DNA of 64,000 nucleotides. It comes from Schizosaccharomyces osmophilus. Lineage: Eukaryota; Ascomycota; Schizosaccharomycetes; Schizosaccharomycetales; Schizosaccharomycetaceae. The notes under the pieces were generated by a model, which was not told the origin of the DNA, did no database searches, and was given only the letters and a program-made list of their open reading frames with translations. The DNA lies in assembly GCF_027921745.1 (NCBI RefSeq), contig NC_079240.1:1729001-1793000 (forward strand), written 5' to 3'. Positions 31,440-40,860 of the stretch are shown one piece after another. Each line of letters begins with the position of its first letter. The stretch's first letter is position 1. The translations under genes were made by a program, and so were the position numbers.

Positions 31440-33210
31440 ATGGGAATTCCCGGGTTATGGGACGAATTTCGAGATTGCTTTCGTGAATCAAGTATGTCAA
31501 GTTCACCTGAGAAGAATAGGAAGTTAATTTTTTTAAGATCTTATAGAAGTCTCCACGAGTTGCTGGAATGCAGAAAAACGCTGTTTGAGAATTGCTGTTG
31601 ATGCAGCAATATGGTCGGTACAGATTCAAGCTAGTCAAGGTGGTACCAATCCGGCATTAAGGACGCTATTTTATCGACTTTGTCATTTACTCGAATGGGG
31701 TATTCACGCTATCTTCGTCTTCGATGGTCCAAACAAACCTCCTTGGAAACGAAATCGCCATGTTCGACCGAAAGTCTCAGGAAACTATGAATCGATGAAG
31801 CATCTCATCCAGCTTTTTGGAATGCAAGTATGGGAAGCTCCAGGAGAAGCTGAAGCTGAGTGCGCGAAGCTTCAAAGGTTGCAACTGGTCGATTACGTCT
31901 TGACGGAAGATGTTGATGCTTTCGCTTTCGGAGCTACTAAAGTTATACGATGTAGTCCTGCGGAAAGGAAATCGTTGTTGAATGTCAGAATCTATGAAAT
32001 GGAAAAAATTTCCCAAAAACTCGACATCAATCAGCCTGGTGTTATATTGATTGGCTTGATGAGAGGAGGTGATTACCATTCAAAAGGTATAGAGCATTGT
32101 GGCCTTCAAACAGCGATCGGTGCTGCAAAACTAGGATTCGGTGATCGTTTAATTTCTTCTGATCATCTAGATACCTGGAGGTCTCAATTACAACACTGCA
32201 TTCAAGTAAATAAGTACAACACTTTTGGCTTCAAACGCCCAAATTTCATCATCGACCAGGATTTTCCTGACCCTTTAGTAAAACATTATTATACACATCC
32301 AGAAGTTTCTTCCAAAGAAACGTTGAAATTACACTTTTCGCAGTTTGATTGGTCTCAAAAACCTGATGTTAAAGCTTTGTATACTTATGCTCAAAAACGA
32401 TTTCAATGGGTGAGCCTACAAGGAAGTATCAAGTTTATAAATAACATAGCTTATCCTTTACTTGTCTTTGAACTTCTTCATTCTACTGTTATAGACTCAA
32501 ATATATACACAGCCTCTCATAAGACACGAAGAAACAAATCCACAGGCATGATATTAGAAAAACAAATTACTTTCTATCCAAACAAAATCCTGGATTGCGA
32601 ATGGCATATTAAAACGAACGTACATGATAATGAAGCAAATGCACCGTTAAAGAATCAATGGAAATCACTATTAGAAGAGAACACATCATGGATCCCTGCC
32701 TGCTTTATAAAAACTGCTAAATATGCAAGAATTTCTCAGTTTTTTGGAAGAACAAATTCTGACTTGGGACGTTTAGTCCAAAAAACCAAGAGACTATCTT
32801 TGGACCCAGAAGAAAGTCGTAATTCCATCCATGCCGAGAGGGAAAAAACAACAGTTACTAAAAAGCCAGCAGGTCTTCTTCCAACAAACTTGTTTTCGAA
32901 ACCACGCACACAATTTTCTCAAATAATACCGCAAACTACCGATGATTCTTTTACGGATGATGATCTACCAAAAATTCAGGAGATTCTTCCTAGAAGCTCT
33001 ATAAAAACAGGAAATAGAGAAGATCAAAGCCAACCCGATAGTCGTTTTAACAAAGATCTGACAGTTAAATCCAAAGGGCATCTTTCGAAAGATCAATTCA
33101 TAAAAAAAATATACATTAGAGAAAGCCTTAATGGAAGCTGGAAAGAAGATATAGGAGCAAGCGGGAGGAGGAAAATGTATGAAAATATCCCCATTATTGA
33201 CTTATCCTGA
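31440..33210 (+). CDS. GEN1/Yen1-type XPG-family structure-specific nuclease (two exons)
   Basis: Rad2/XPG-family nuclease of the GEN1 class, which resolve Holliday junctions or cut flaps. Exon 1 is 31440-31491 (MGIPGLWDEFRDCFRES); the intron has a GTATGT donor and ends at 31537 or at 31546 (both keep frame), giving 574 or 571 aa. All acidic active-site positions are present (first acceptor numbering): Asp39 (IAVDAAIW), Asp80 (VFDGPNKPPW), Glu121/Glu123 (PGEAEAEC), Asp142/Asp144 (TEDVDAFAFG), Asp196 (GGDY). A helix-hairpin-like KGIEHCGLQTAIGAAKLG follows, as in GEN1. A C-terminal region with WIPACFIKTAKY may be the GEN1 chromodomain-like fold. The N terminus and PWKRNRH region resemble filamentous-ascomycete GEN1 homologues. 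A short XPG paralogue remains possible. Confidence 0.85.
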
Positions 33211-33258
33211 GATAAATATTTTATGTGAAACGACGTACGATTTATAATGGTTGAGTTC

Positions 33259-34569
33259 TTAAGACTTCAGAAAAAACTGTAACTGATGCAACAACTTCAT
33301 CCATTTAACGCGTATCCGATTCTGACTTGAAGGATTACCTTCTTTTTTGCTATTTATTATGAAAGAAATCTCTTGAATTAGCATCTCCTTCTGTCTCTCA
33401 TTTTCTTTTGCCGACAATAATTTTTGAGAATGCAGCAAATGCTTCATCCATCTCTGACAAACTCTTTCTACTAAACCCGTCTTTTTTTTCTTTTTATAAA
33501 ATGCAATAACCTTTTGGTATATCTTCTGATAAGGAACTCGATCTCTGTTTAATAGATAATACATTCGAGAATATATATCTGGATAGCTATTGTTGGTAAT
33601 ACCGGCTGCAGATTTAAATTGGGGAGCAGCCGTCGACCAATAAATTATGTAGCACCATGCTAATTCAGAAAAACGGATCTTGTAAGTTTCTGATAGTTCC
33701 TTGCATAAATCAACGGCAGCTGGTATATCACCAAGGAATCCAAAAGCACTGGCGACCGAAAGGACAGTATGCGAAGTAGGGTATGAGGAATGATTTCTAT
33801 CAATCAAACACTCTCCTGATTTCCCTTGACCTATACCCCAAACCCTTTTGAGTAGATCGCGGATTTCCTCAATTTTTCCATCTCTTGCTAGTCCGACAAT
33901 AAGATAGTCATAAGTTGTGGAATTCGGAGCGAACCCGTTTCTTGGAAAATCGACATCTACTGCTTCTAGCATTGCAGTCGATACTGGCTCTTGGGTAGGG
34001 CTTCCCTTCCAGGCGGGACTACTAAATTTATTCAATGACCATCTGGACCCTCCATAATTTCCCAAGACACAATTCAAATAATTCAAAGTTGGGTGTATTT
34101 CGTTCTTTTTCACGGTTGTGATCACTTTATCAGCGATGGGCTCGTGTCCAATATACATAGCAATTCGTAGAATATGGGTAAAATCTCCAATGTTAAGTTG
34201 TATTCCCAGTTCATTAGCATCGTGAAGAAGTAAGTCTAGTATCTTTACAGTGGTTTTTTTTTCTCTTTCAGTCAATCTATTCCCACTGTCGAATAGCTTA
34301 AACGAACGAAGAATCAGCTGAAACTCGACAGGCTTCAACTCATTAAGACTATTGTTATTACGAAGTTTTAGGTAATTCAAAAGATATAATGAAGGAGTCA
34401 ATGGCCGAAGAAAGGTTTGTATAGGACCTGTAACAGCAGACTTGAACTTTTGGTCATCTGCATTATGCAACAGTTCCTCAAAAGAACGGACATGTAAACG
34501 TCGGACCAAAGTTAAAGGGGATAATGCTTCAAATTTTAAATTTGTATAAAGAAATCTTAACATTCGCAT
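33259..34569 (-). CDS. Mitochondrial ATPase-expression (Aep-like/PPR-type) protein homologue
   Basis: Orthologue by position of S. pombe SPCC11E10.04, annotated as a mitochondrial ATPase expression protein, thought to act on mitochondrial mRNA. 436 aa from ATG at 34569 (MRMLRFLYTN...), chosen because the next residues form a basic amphipathic presequence-like stretch (LVRRLHVRS). The open frame continues upstream without an ATG, so an unseen 5' exon joined near 34633 (acceptor TGTACAG) is possible. The body is all-helical with PPR-like units (YDYLIVGLARDGKIEEIRDLLKRVWG; SHTVLSVASAFGFLGDIPAAVDLC). Such proteins diverge fast, so function is inferred from position and fold only. Confidence 0.7.
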   Translation of the reverse strand: MRMLRFLYTNLKFEALSPLTLVRRLHVRSFEELLHNADDQKFKSAVTGPIQTFLRPLTPSLYLLNYLKLRNNNSLNELKPVEFQLILRSFKLFDSGNRLTEREKKTTVKILDLLLHDANELGIQLNIGDFTHILRIAMYIGHEPIADKVITTVKKNEIHPTLNYLNCVLGNYGGSRWSLNKFSSPAWKGSPTQEPVSTAMLEAVDVDFPRNGFAPNSTTYDYLIVGLARDGKIEEIRDLLKRVWGIGQGKSGECLIDRNHSSYPTSHTVLSVASAFGFLGDIPAAVDLCKELSETYKIRFSELAWCYIIYWSTAAPQFKSAAGITNNSYPDIYSRMYYLLNRDRVPYQKIYQKVIAFYKKKKKTGLVERVCQRWMKHLLHSQKLLSAKENERQKEMLIQEISFIINSKKEGNPSSQNRIRVKWMKLLHQLQFFLKS

Positions 34570-34951
34570 TGTTTCCCCATAACCCAACTTCAAAATGGAC
34601 AATAATGTTGTAGTAGGTAGAAGGAAGTAAGCAACCTGTACATGATAAAGTAAGCCAGAAAGCAAGAGAATATATCTGGTTTTCCAGTACGTGATATGTG
34701 AAGAGTTTTGATTTTTTAATTAATGCTTTTACTTTTAAAAAAGAAATTCCGAACGATTGAATCGAGTAATTTATTTAGAGTCAATAGTCAAATTTAAAAA
34801 ACAAAAACGAAAGGAGAATCAAGTGAAGTTTGTCAAATTTATACTAAATAATTCTATGTTTATGTCAAATTTCGACTTCAATAGTTCTCATTTTACGGTG
34901 AATAATTATAGACCTGCAATTAATAATCCTCAATTAAACAGCCTTATTCAC
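34570..34951. other. AT-rich spacer between the mitochondrial gene and dynamitin
   Basis: Very AT-rich 382-bp tandem spacer. It would hold the dynamitin poly(A) site and the promoter, or 5' exon, of the ATPase-expression homologue. No separate gene is seen. Confidence 0.5.
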
Positions 34952-36090
34952 TTATTTGCAAAATTCTTCAAGGTCAGATATGCGTTTAGAAATTGTTTGA
35001 ATTTCGTTCATGCTCTGTTCAGGAAACGAAGACGTTTCGAGATGTTTTAATAGTTGAGTCCATTGATTCAACGAATGGGTTGTGGATCCTAGTAAGCTTT
35101 CAAGGTTTTTCCAGCGGTTCATTGTTTCAGCTGTCTCCAAATGTAAGCAATGCAAAGACTTCAATCGTTTTAATAGAGCAGGTACTAGAGTTTGATATTT
35201 TTCAGCATCTTGTAGATGAACGAAAAGGAGCTCTGAAACTAAATTGTACTCTTTCTCATCTAGTAATCCAGTGGGAGCAAGGTTTGATAGCGATGAAGGA
35301 TTGCCTTCATCGCCATCATGCTTATGATCATTATTACCGGCCTTTGGCAAACGCTTCTGTATCTTATCCCAAGTTGATATTTTGTTTTCATACAACAAAG
35401 GATCCTTCTCAAACGCTTGTAGTTTCTGCAAGCAGCTTTCAATTGTCATACTCAAGGGTTCTTCTGCATCACCTACAAATCCTTCCAGCGTTGAAATTCG
35501 AGACTCCAAGTCTCCCATTTTTAATGGAATAGCAGCTTCAACACTTTGACTGCGTTCCTTTTTTGGTAGAAAATCTACAAGAGGCTGCCTACATAGTTCG
35601 CAGGTTCCTAAACTAGAATTTGGGTCAGTATTAGACGCTGGGTCTGCAGAATAGGACTTTTGAACGCTAGACATTCTTTTCATCCACAGTTTATCTAGAA
35701 AGTTTGATAAAGAATCTACTTCTTGCTTTTCTCGAGTAGATCCTGCTTCATCCCATAAATCCTGCAATTCGCGTCGAATCCGAGTCAGGCGAATGTAATA
35801 AGATTCATCAGGAACATGAAAAGCTTCATATGTAGAAGAGGATCGATCGTCATTCTTGTGGACTGTCATAGGTTTTGGTTTCCTTGCATTTTGGATAGCT
35901 TGCATGCATTCTTCGACGGAGTATTCCGTTTGAATAATTCCTTTTAGTTCACTGGATTGATAATCATCACAAACATTCTAGATCACAAGTTAAAATCTCT
36001 ATTTCTCTTTGCCTACAAGGGATTTGGTGTGCTTACTCGATTAGTTTCCGACGCGTCAGAGGGCTCAGTGAATTCAGAAGTATGATGCAT
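34952..36090 (-). CDS. mug1: Dynactin subunit, dynamitin (p50/Jnm1-like, two exons)
   Basis: Dynamitin-type subunit of dynactin, the cofactor of cytoplasmic dynein; in fission yeast this motor drives meiotic horsetail nuclear movement, which fits the meiotic up-regulation reported for the S. pombe gene. Exons are 36090-36037 (18 codons) and 35977-34952, giving 359 aa. The splice joins SDASETNR to NVCDDYQSSELKGIIQ. Predicted coiled coils run through residues about 85-115 and 180-355 (for example RISTLEGFVGDAEEPLS and LNQWTQLLKHLETSS). The dynamitin-like central motif LGTCELCRQPLVDF is present. Similarity is weak by eye; the call rests on coiled-coil layout and position beside gpi8. Confidence 0.75.
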
Positions 36091-36440
36091 ATTAACTATG
36101 CGAAATAAATTTTAATGATTATGAATAAACAGAAATTTTCCAAGGGATAGCTGAAAGTGGTTTTGATGGCAATGTCCAAGTCTGTAATGAACGCACAACA
36201 CCTACTCGGCAAAAATCTATGGGTAGGTTAAATCTCTTTTATTGTTGACATAACGTCTTGGTACATTTCATCTTCCTTTCGCTTTAGCTTTACCAAGGGA
36301 AGTTTGTTTTGATCGACTTGCATTGTTATTGTTTGCATAGTAAGTCAACAGGGCTTTCTATAGCAGAAGTATCCATACTCGTGTGTAAACGAAGTTAAAC
36401 CTGGCTTACACTTTTTCTTTTGCTTATAAATTTTCTTTCC
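36091..36440. other. Divergent region dynamitin/gpi8
   Basis: 350-bp divergent promoter region. It contains a candidate two-exon micro-ORF (36166-36398) reading towards gpi8, otherwise nothing recognised. Confidence 0.5.
36166..36398 (+). CDS. Candidate spliced microprotein, 55 aa, upstream of gpi8
   Basis: ATG at 36166 opens a 19-codon exon (MAMSKSVMNAQHLLGKNLW) ending at donor GTAGGT (36223). A pyrimidine-rich acceptor (CTTTCGCTTTAG) ends the intron at 36287. The second exon runs 36 codons (begins LYQGKFVLIDLHCY) to TAA at 36396-36398, 42 nt before the gpi8 ATG. Signals are plausible, but the product matches no family I know. It could instead be a spliced gpi8 leader with an upstream ORF. 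Confidence 0.25.
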
Positions 36441-37571
36441 ATGCATCGTTTACTCTTTCTTCTTTTCTTATGTCTCTTGATTCTTGCAACAGGAGCCGAA
36501 AGCTCTCACACGAATAACTGGGCAGTTTTAATATCTACATCTCGTTTTTGGTTTAATTATAGGCACGCTGCTAATGTTTTGGGGATCTACCGTTCAGTGA
36601 AACGGCTGGGAATTCCAGACAGTCAAATTATTCTCATGATTGCAGATGATTATGCCTGCAATTCTCGAAATCTTTTTCCGGGAACCGTTTTCGATAACGC
36701 TGATCGTGATATGGACCTATATGGAGAAGATATAGAAATTGATTACAAGGGTTATGAGGTGACTGTGGAGGCATTTGTTCGTTTATTAACTGAACGTGTA
36801 TCTGAAAATACACCAGCTAGCAAGCGACTCCTGACCAATGAGCATTCCAATATATTAATTTATATGACAGGACATGGTGGTGATGGATTTATAAAGTTTC
36901 AAGATGCTGATGAGCTCAGTTCTGAAGATTTTGCTGATGCCTTGGAGCAAATGCACCAACACAAGCGATATAATGAAATTCTATTTATGGTTGATACTTG
37001 TCAGGCAAACTCTCTGTATAAGAAGATTTACTCACCAAACATTGTTTCCATTGGTAGCAGTGAAATTGGTACTTCGTCTTACTCCCATCACGCAGACCCA
37101 GACATTGGTGTAGCAGTGATTGACCGTTTTACATTTTCAACTTTGGAGTTTTTGGAGAATCGTGTGGATATCAAAAGTAAATTGACCATTCAAGAATTAG
37201 TTGACTCTTACGATCCCGGAGCGATTCGATCTACTCCTGGGGTCGAGTCCACGTATTCGCAAAAAGGCTTGGACGAAGTTTTGATTACGGACTTCTTTGG
37301 GAATGTCCGTGATATAGAACTTCACCAGGGACCTACGAAATGGATTTTACCTGATGAACAAAATGACACTTTGTCTAGCTACACAGATTCATCCTTAGTT
37401 ACACAGTCCCCTCCTAATCTGACAAAACCGGTCAATGGAAAAAACAGAGGGAAGAGTGTTCCTTTACGTTTACATAATTACTCATTTTCAGATATCTGTT
37501 CAACAAGTCTCTTTTTGTTTATTTTGATACTCCCCTTTTGCTTGCAAATTGTTTCTAAAAAGAGACGGTGA
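36441..37571 (+). CDS. gpi8: GPI-anchor transamidase catalytic subunit Gpi8
   Basis: Caspase-like C13 cysteine protease of the ER GPI transamidase, which cuts the C-terminal signal and attaches the GPI anchor. 376 aa from the ATG at 36441; the frame extends seven codons upstream without an ATG. An N-terminal signal peptide (HRLLFLLFLCLLILATGAES) is followed by NNWAVLISTSRFWFNYRHAAN. The catalytic dyad is His145 (TGHGGDGFIKF) and Cys187 (MVDTCQA). A C-terminal membrane helix (STSLFLFILILPFCLQI) ends in a short KKRR tail. Size matches S. pombe Gpi8 (380). Confidence 0.97.
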   Translation: MHRLLFLLFLCLLILATGAESSHTNNWAVLISTSRFWFNYRHAANVLGIYRSVKRLGIPDSQIILMIADDYACNSRNLFPGTVFDNADRDMDLYGEDIEIDYKGYEVTVEAFVRLLTERVSENTPASKRLLTNEHSNILIYMTGHGGDGFIKFQDADELSSEDFADALEQMHQHKRYNEILFMVDTCQANSLYKKIYSPNIVSIGSSEIGTSSYSHHADPDIGVAVIDRFTFSTLEFLENRVDIKSKLTIQELVDSYDPGAIRSTPGVESTYSQKGLDEVLITDFFGNVRDIELHQGPTKWILPDEQNDTLSSYTDSSLVTQSPPNLTKPVNGKNRGKSVPLRLHNYSFSDICSTSLFLFILILPFCLQIVSKKRR

Positions 37572-37839
37572 ATCAGGCATTCTTGGAAGCAACAAAGGTA
37601 TAATAATTTTCATGGATGTTTGACGCAACATGATTTAAAAGTTGAAAACTGATGAATTTTTAGAGCAATGACTTAATAAATTTAAAGCGCAAAAGGAATA
37701 ATGGTATGAGTCAATAGTAGAACGTATACACAGTAATATTAACGTATTGTGTTCTAAAGTAATTAAATTAAAGGTAAAAAGTATAGACAAACAAGGCGAG
37801 AGACTTGTTAACAACAAATATAATCAAGAAGTAGTACAT

Positions 37840-39024
37840 TTAGAGTTTCTGGAGTTTGGCTATGTTGATAGCATTTTCTAGATCGGCTTTCAAATCCTCA
37901 ACATTTTCGATACCGACGCTGATACGGATCAAATCTTCAGGTAAACCGCGTTGATCACGCACCTCCTTTTTAATGGAAGCGTGACTCATGTAAGCAGGCA
38001 TACTAATTAAAGACTCAACGGAACCGAATGATACGGAGATTTCAAAAAGCTGAGTACTCTCAACAATAGTTTTCGAAAAGTCAACGCTGCCAGTATGGAC
38101 AGACATAACGGCTCCTGGTCCACGGGCAAAAGAATTAAAGATAGCAGTAGACTTACAGTTAGGGTCCAAACCAGGGAAGTTGACAGATAGACCCTTTGAT
38201 TTCAAAAATTTGGCAAGTTCGATGGCGTTTTGCTGAGCGCGTTCGACTCTAATACCCATGGTTTTGATACCACGGAGTAGAAGGAAACTTTCAAATGGAG
38301 CCAAACCAGCACCACAAGCATTGATGTTGAAGAAAACAGATTTAGCCAATTCATCACTTCTAGTTGCAATAGCGCCTCCCATTATATCGTGATGCCCGGA
38401 AAGAAACTTTGTAGCAGACTCATAAACAATATCATAACCAAAATCTAAGGGATTGCAAAGGATGGGAGAAAGCATAGTATTATCCATTACCAACACGGCA
38501 TTTTTTGCCTTTTCACGGACGATTCTGACGATGGCACGAGCATCGCAAACTTTGATGAGAGGATTTGTTGGACTTTCAACTAAAACGAGAGCAGTGTCGG
38601 GTCTCAAAGCAGCCTCAAAAGCAGCGAGATCCCTAGTATCCACATTGGAAACATGAAATCCATAATTAGCAATGTTGAGGTTGAGCAAACGATCAGAGCC
38701 ACCGTAAAGGTCATCACCAGCGACGATGTGAGATCCGGTCTTGCAGGTTTTAAGAATCATGTCCAAGGCAGACATGCCATTGCTAGTGACAAAGCAGTGC
38801 TTAGCCTTCATAAGCTTAGCCAAGTGAACTTGGAGGGCTGTACGGGTGGGATTACCAGAACGAGTATAATCAAACTTTCCCATTTCGTCTAACCTATGCT
38901 GCCTAAAAGTAGCAGATTGGTAAATAGGGACCGAAGAAGCATTGAATTGATCTTGGTTGCCTTCAACGCGAAGCAACTCGGTCTCGAGGGAGTATTTAGA
39001 ATTGAAATCCATAGTGATTGTCAT
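37840..39024 (-). CDS. str3: Cystathionine beta-lyase Str3-like (PLP, Cys/Met metabolism)
   Basis: PLP enzyme of the Cys/Met-metabolism family, cleaving cystathionine to homocysteine in methionine synthesis. 394 aa, single exon. Visible are the substrate-side FDYTRSGNPTR, the PLP ring contact region FVTSNGMSALD, DDLYGGSDRL and the Schiff-base lysine Lys206 in ESATKFLSGHHDIMGG, with VSVGIENVEDL at the end. Two near starts (Met1 and Met5) exist; the first is used. Position next to gpi8 matches S. pombe str3. It stands at the block boundary; what follows differs from S. pombe. Confidence 0.92.
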   Translation of the reverse strand: MTITMDFNSKYSLETELLRVEGNQDQFNASSVPIYQSATFRQHRLDEMGKFDYTRSGNPTRTALQVHLAKLMKAKHCFVTSNGMSALDMILKTCKTGSHIVAGDDLYGGSDRLLNLNIANYGFHVSNVDTRDLAAFEAALRPDTALVLVESPTNPLIKVCDARAIVRIVREKAKNAVLVMDNTMLSPILCNPLDFGYDIVYESATKFLSGHHDIMGGAIATRSDELAKSVFFNINACGAGLAPFESFLLLRGIKTMGIRVERAQQNAIELAKFLKSKGLSVNFPGLDPNCKSTAIFNSFARGPGAVMSVHTGSVDFSKTIVESTQLFEISVSFGSVESLISMPAYMSHASIKKEVRDQRGLPEDLIRISVGIENVEDLKADLENAINIAKLQKL

Positions 39025-39620
39025 TTATTCAAATCTTCAAGTATGGGACCGATGGAATTGAAAGCAGTAGCAAGAAAAGATGGTCAACGAGTTAAAAACC
39101 TTACCGAAGAGCTTAGCGAAAAATACAAATAATTTTTCTGCAAAAGGGGAGACTGACTATGAGAAATTAATAAACTCAATGGATTGTTAAAAAAGGTAGA
39201 CAAATGAGAGGCCTTAAATGTCTTTCGAATCTGTGAGTGGCTGTTACTTCGGAAAATGGCCTGTAAGATAAAAAAACTAGGCAAAAGCAGCACGCAAAAA
39301 ATGAAGATTGCGAATTTCTCTATTTTCGTAGTGGCAAAGGAACCGATGGATGTCTTTTTTTGAAATTTCTTCTACAACGAAGTGAAGTGGAAGAAAATGA
39401 AGATAAAGATGCTGAATGGAAGGAATTCCACCTACAATATATAGGCAAAAAAGTATACACTCAGTACTTTGGGAAAAAAATCCGTCAAGAAATCGAAGCA
39501 TAATTCAGGGGACCTCGTTTATCTAAGTCGTACGTAAACAGTCATTTTTTTTGTAGGGCCGCTACCGTGGGTTAAGCAAATTTGATAAACGAGCTCGATA
39601 AGAATATGTCCAGGGTTGTT

Positions 39621-40051
39621 TTAGCGCACAAACAAACAGGCATAGGTAGATATGTGTAAACAAAGAATAGAATCGGCATTCACATAAATAACATAAATAA
39701 CAAAAATCATAACTGCGTTTTCTGATTCAATTGAAAGAACCATCTTTCGTTCTTGGAGTCTTTCATCACCAAACGCAGTTTCAATGGTTTCAATGTTCCC
39801 ACGTTGTTGTTTCAATACCAAACGGGAGGGAAATTGGCTAACAATACCGTCTTTGTGCATGATTTTTTCTTTGTACCCCTCAAGAAGGAATAACTAAGAA
39901 GACAGAGTTGTTAAAGGGGACAGACAATGCATAACAAAAAGATAATAGAAGAAGAGTAAAAACTTGCGATTTCAATGCAAAAAGGAAGGATAAGATTCCA
40001 TGTTGACTCGGATTCTTATACAAAATCATAAGGGCTGGAACCAAGATCCAT
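39621..40051 (-). CDS. Possible two-exon gene, 100 aa, function unknown
   Basis: Exon 1 (40051-40022) reads MDLGSSPYDF and ends at a GTATAAG donor. A branch-like TTTAACA and pyrimidine-rich TCTTCTTAG end a 128-nt intron at 39894. Exon 2 (39893-39621) continues LFLLEGYKEKIMHKDG, has a charged middle (FGDERLQERKM) and a hydrophobic end (MIFVIYVIYVN). The splice keeps frame and the sequence looks protein-like. I recognise no family, and an open frame in another reading crosses the intron. Confidence 0.3.
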
Positions 40052-40197
40052 TGTGAATGGGAACACAAGGGAGTTTTTATTTAAACGTCTTGTTTTCATC
40101 GTCGTGTTTCAAAGACACCGAACCAATTCAGAGACATTGTTGCGTTGGGTCCGTTTGATTGTTTGTTTCAAATCTCTACATTTTAGCTTTCTCATTC

Positions 40198-40383
40198 ATG
40201 TCGTTTAATGAAAGAAGTTATCATGAAACAGAGGGAATGCATTCTATATCAATTCTTTCTAATAGTGTTCTATTTGGTTTAGGAGACAATGATTCAACGC
40301 GTCGCGCATATGAAAAGATCATGTTTTCTCGACTACCTTTTAATCTGCTATGCTGTATAGTGAGTTCCCCTATGCGTTGCTAA
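40198..40383 (+). CDS. Possible small protein, 61 aa, function unknown
   Basis: ATG-initiated frame starting MSFNERSYHETEGMHSIS with a polar, charged N-terminal half and a hydrophobic end (RLPFNLLCCIV). A GTGAGT at about 40360 could be a donor leading to further exons, but no convincing partner was found. It has no relative that I know. Confidence 0.25.
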   Translation: MSFNERSYHETEGMHSISILSNSVLFGLGDNDSTRRAYEKIMFSRLPFNLLCCIVSSPMRC

Positions 40384-40410
40384 ACGAAATCTCGAATTGT
40401 TTACAATATA

Positions 40411-40471
40411 GGAAAAATAAAAATTAAAAATTAAAAACTAAAAAGTAAAAGTAAAAGTAAAAAGTAAAAAG
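40411..40471. repeat. A-rich low-complexity tandem tract
   Basis: Short tandem units of the types TAAAAAT and AGTAAAA, imperfectly repeated for about 60 bp, in the block junction. It produces artefactual lysine/threonine-phenylalanine repeats in the open frames that cross it. Confidence 0.8.
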
Positions 40472-40860
40472 GTTTGAAAGATCATTGGGACACACTCTCT
40501 TGGATCCTTTTGTCCCACAAATATGTGACGGCACCGGATTGCTTTGGCAGGAACGATGGATGTGCTGCAAGTATAATTAAAGAAAAGTTTATTATGCAAA
40601 CAGCAACTGGACGCTCGTATATATTCTTTCTTCTTTTTTTTTTTTGTTCCAGTAGATGCTGAAAGCAAACGTTCCAAGCTCAAAGTTTCTTCTTTAGTTT
40701 CCTGCATTTACATGAAAAGATTGTTGTTTATTAACGCCGTGGAAGCAAGTTTGCTATTTTGGATTGCAAGCGAGCTCGAAGGAACTCAACGTATTTGACA
40801 TGAAATTGCATTCCTCTTATGAAAGACATTTCCTTGTTTATGTGAGTTCTAGTTTATACC

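Larger units (their letters stand above)
39025..40860. other. Junction region with candidate small genes only
   Basis: 1.84 kb between str3 and the peroxin gene, where the SPCC11E10-like and SPCC737-like blocks meet. It contains two protein-like small frames (listed separately), an A-rich tandem tract at 40411-40471 and several forkhead-core GTAAACA matches (about 39534 and 39654). No transposon ends, LTR or tRNA were found. Confidence 0.5.

Noticed and set aside
34993-35532. 179-codon plus-strand open frame
   Set aside because: Shadow of the dynamitin coiled-coil exon on the opposite strand.
39038-39132. 29-codon plus-strand frame (MGPMELKAVARKDGQ...) just upstream of str3
   Set aside because: Protein-like but very short, antisense-adjacent to the str3 promoter, with no splice partner.
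40438-40707. 89-codon minus-strand open frame ending in TFTFTF repeats
   Set aside because: It is driven by the A-rich tandem tract at 40411-40471.
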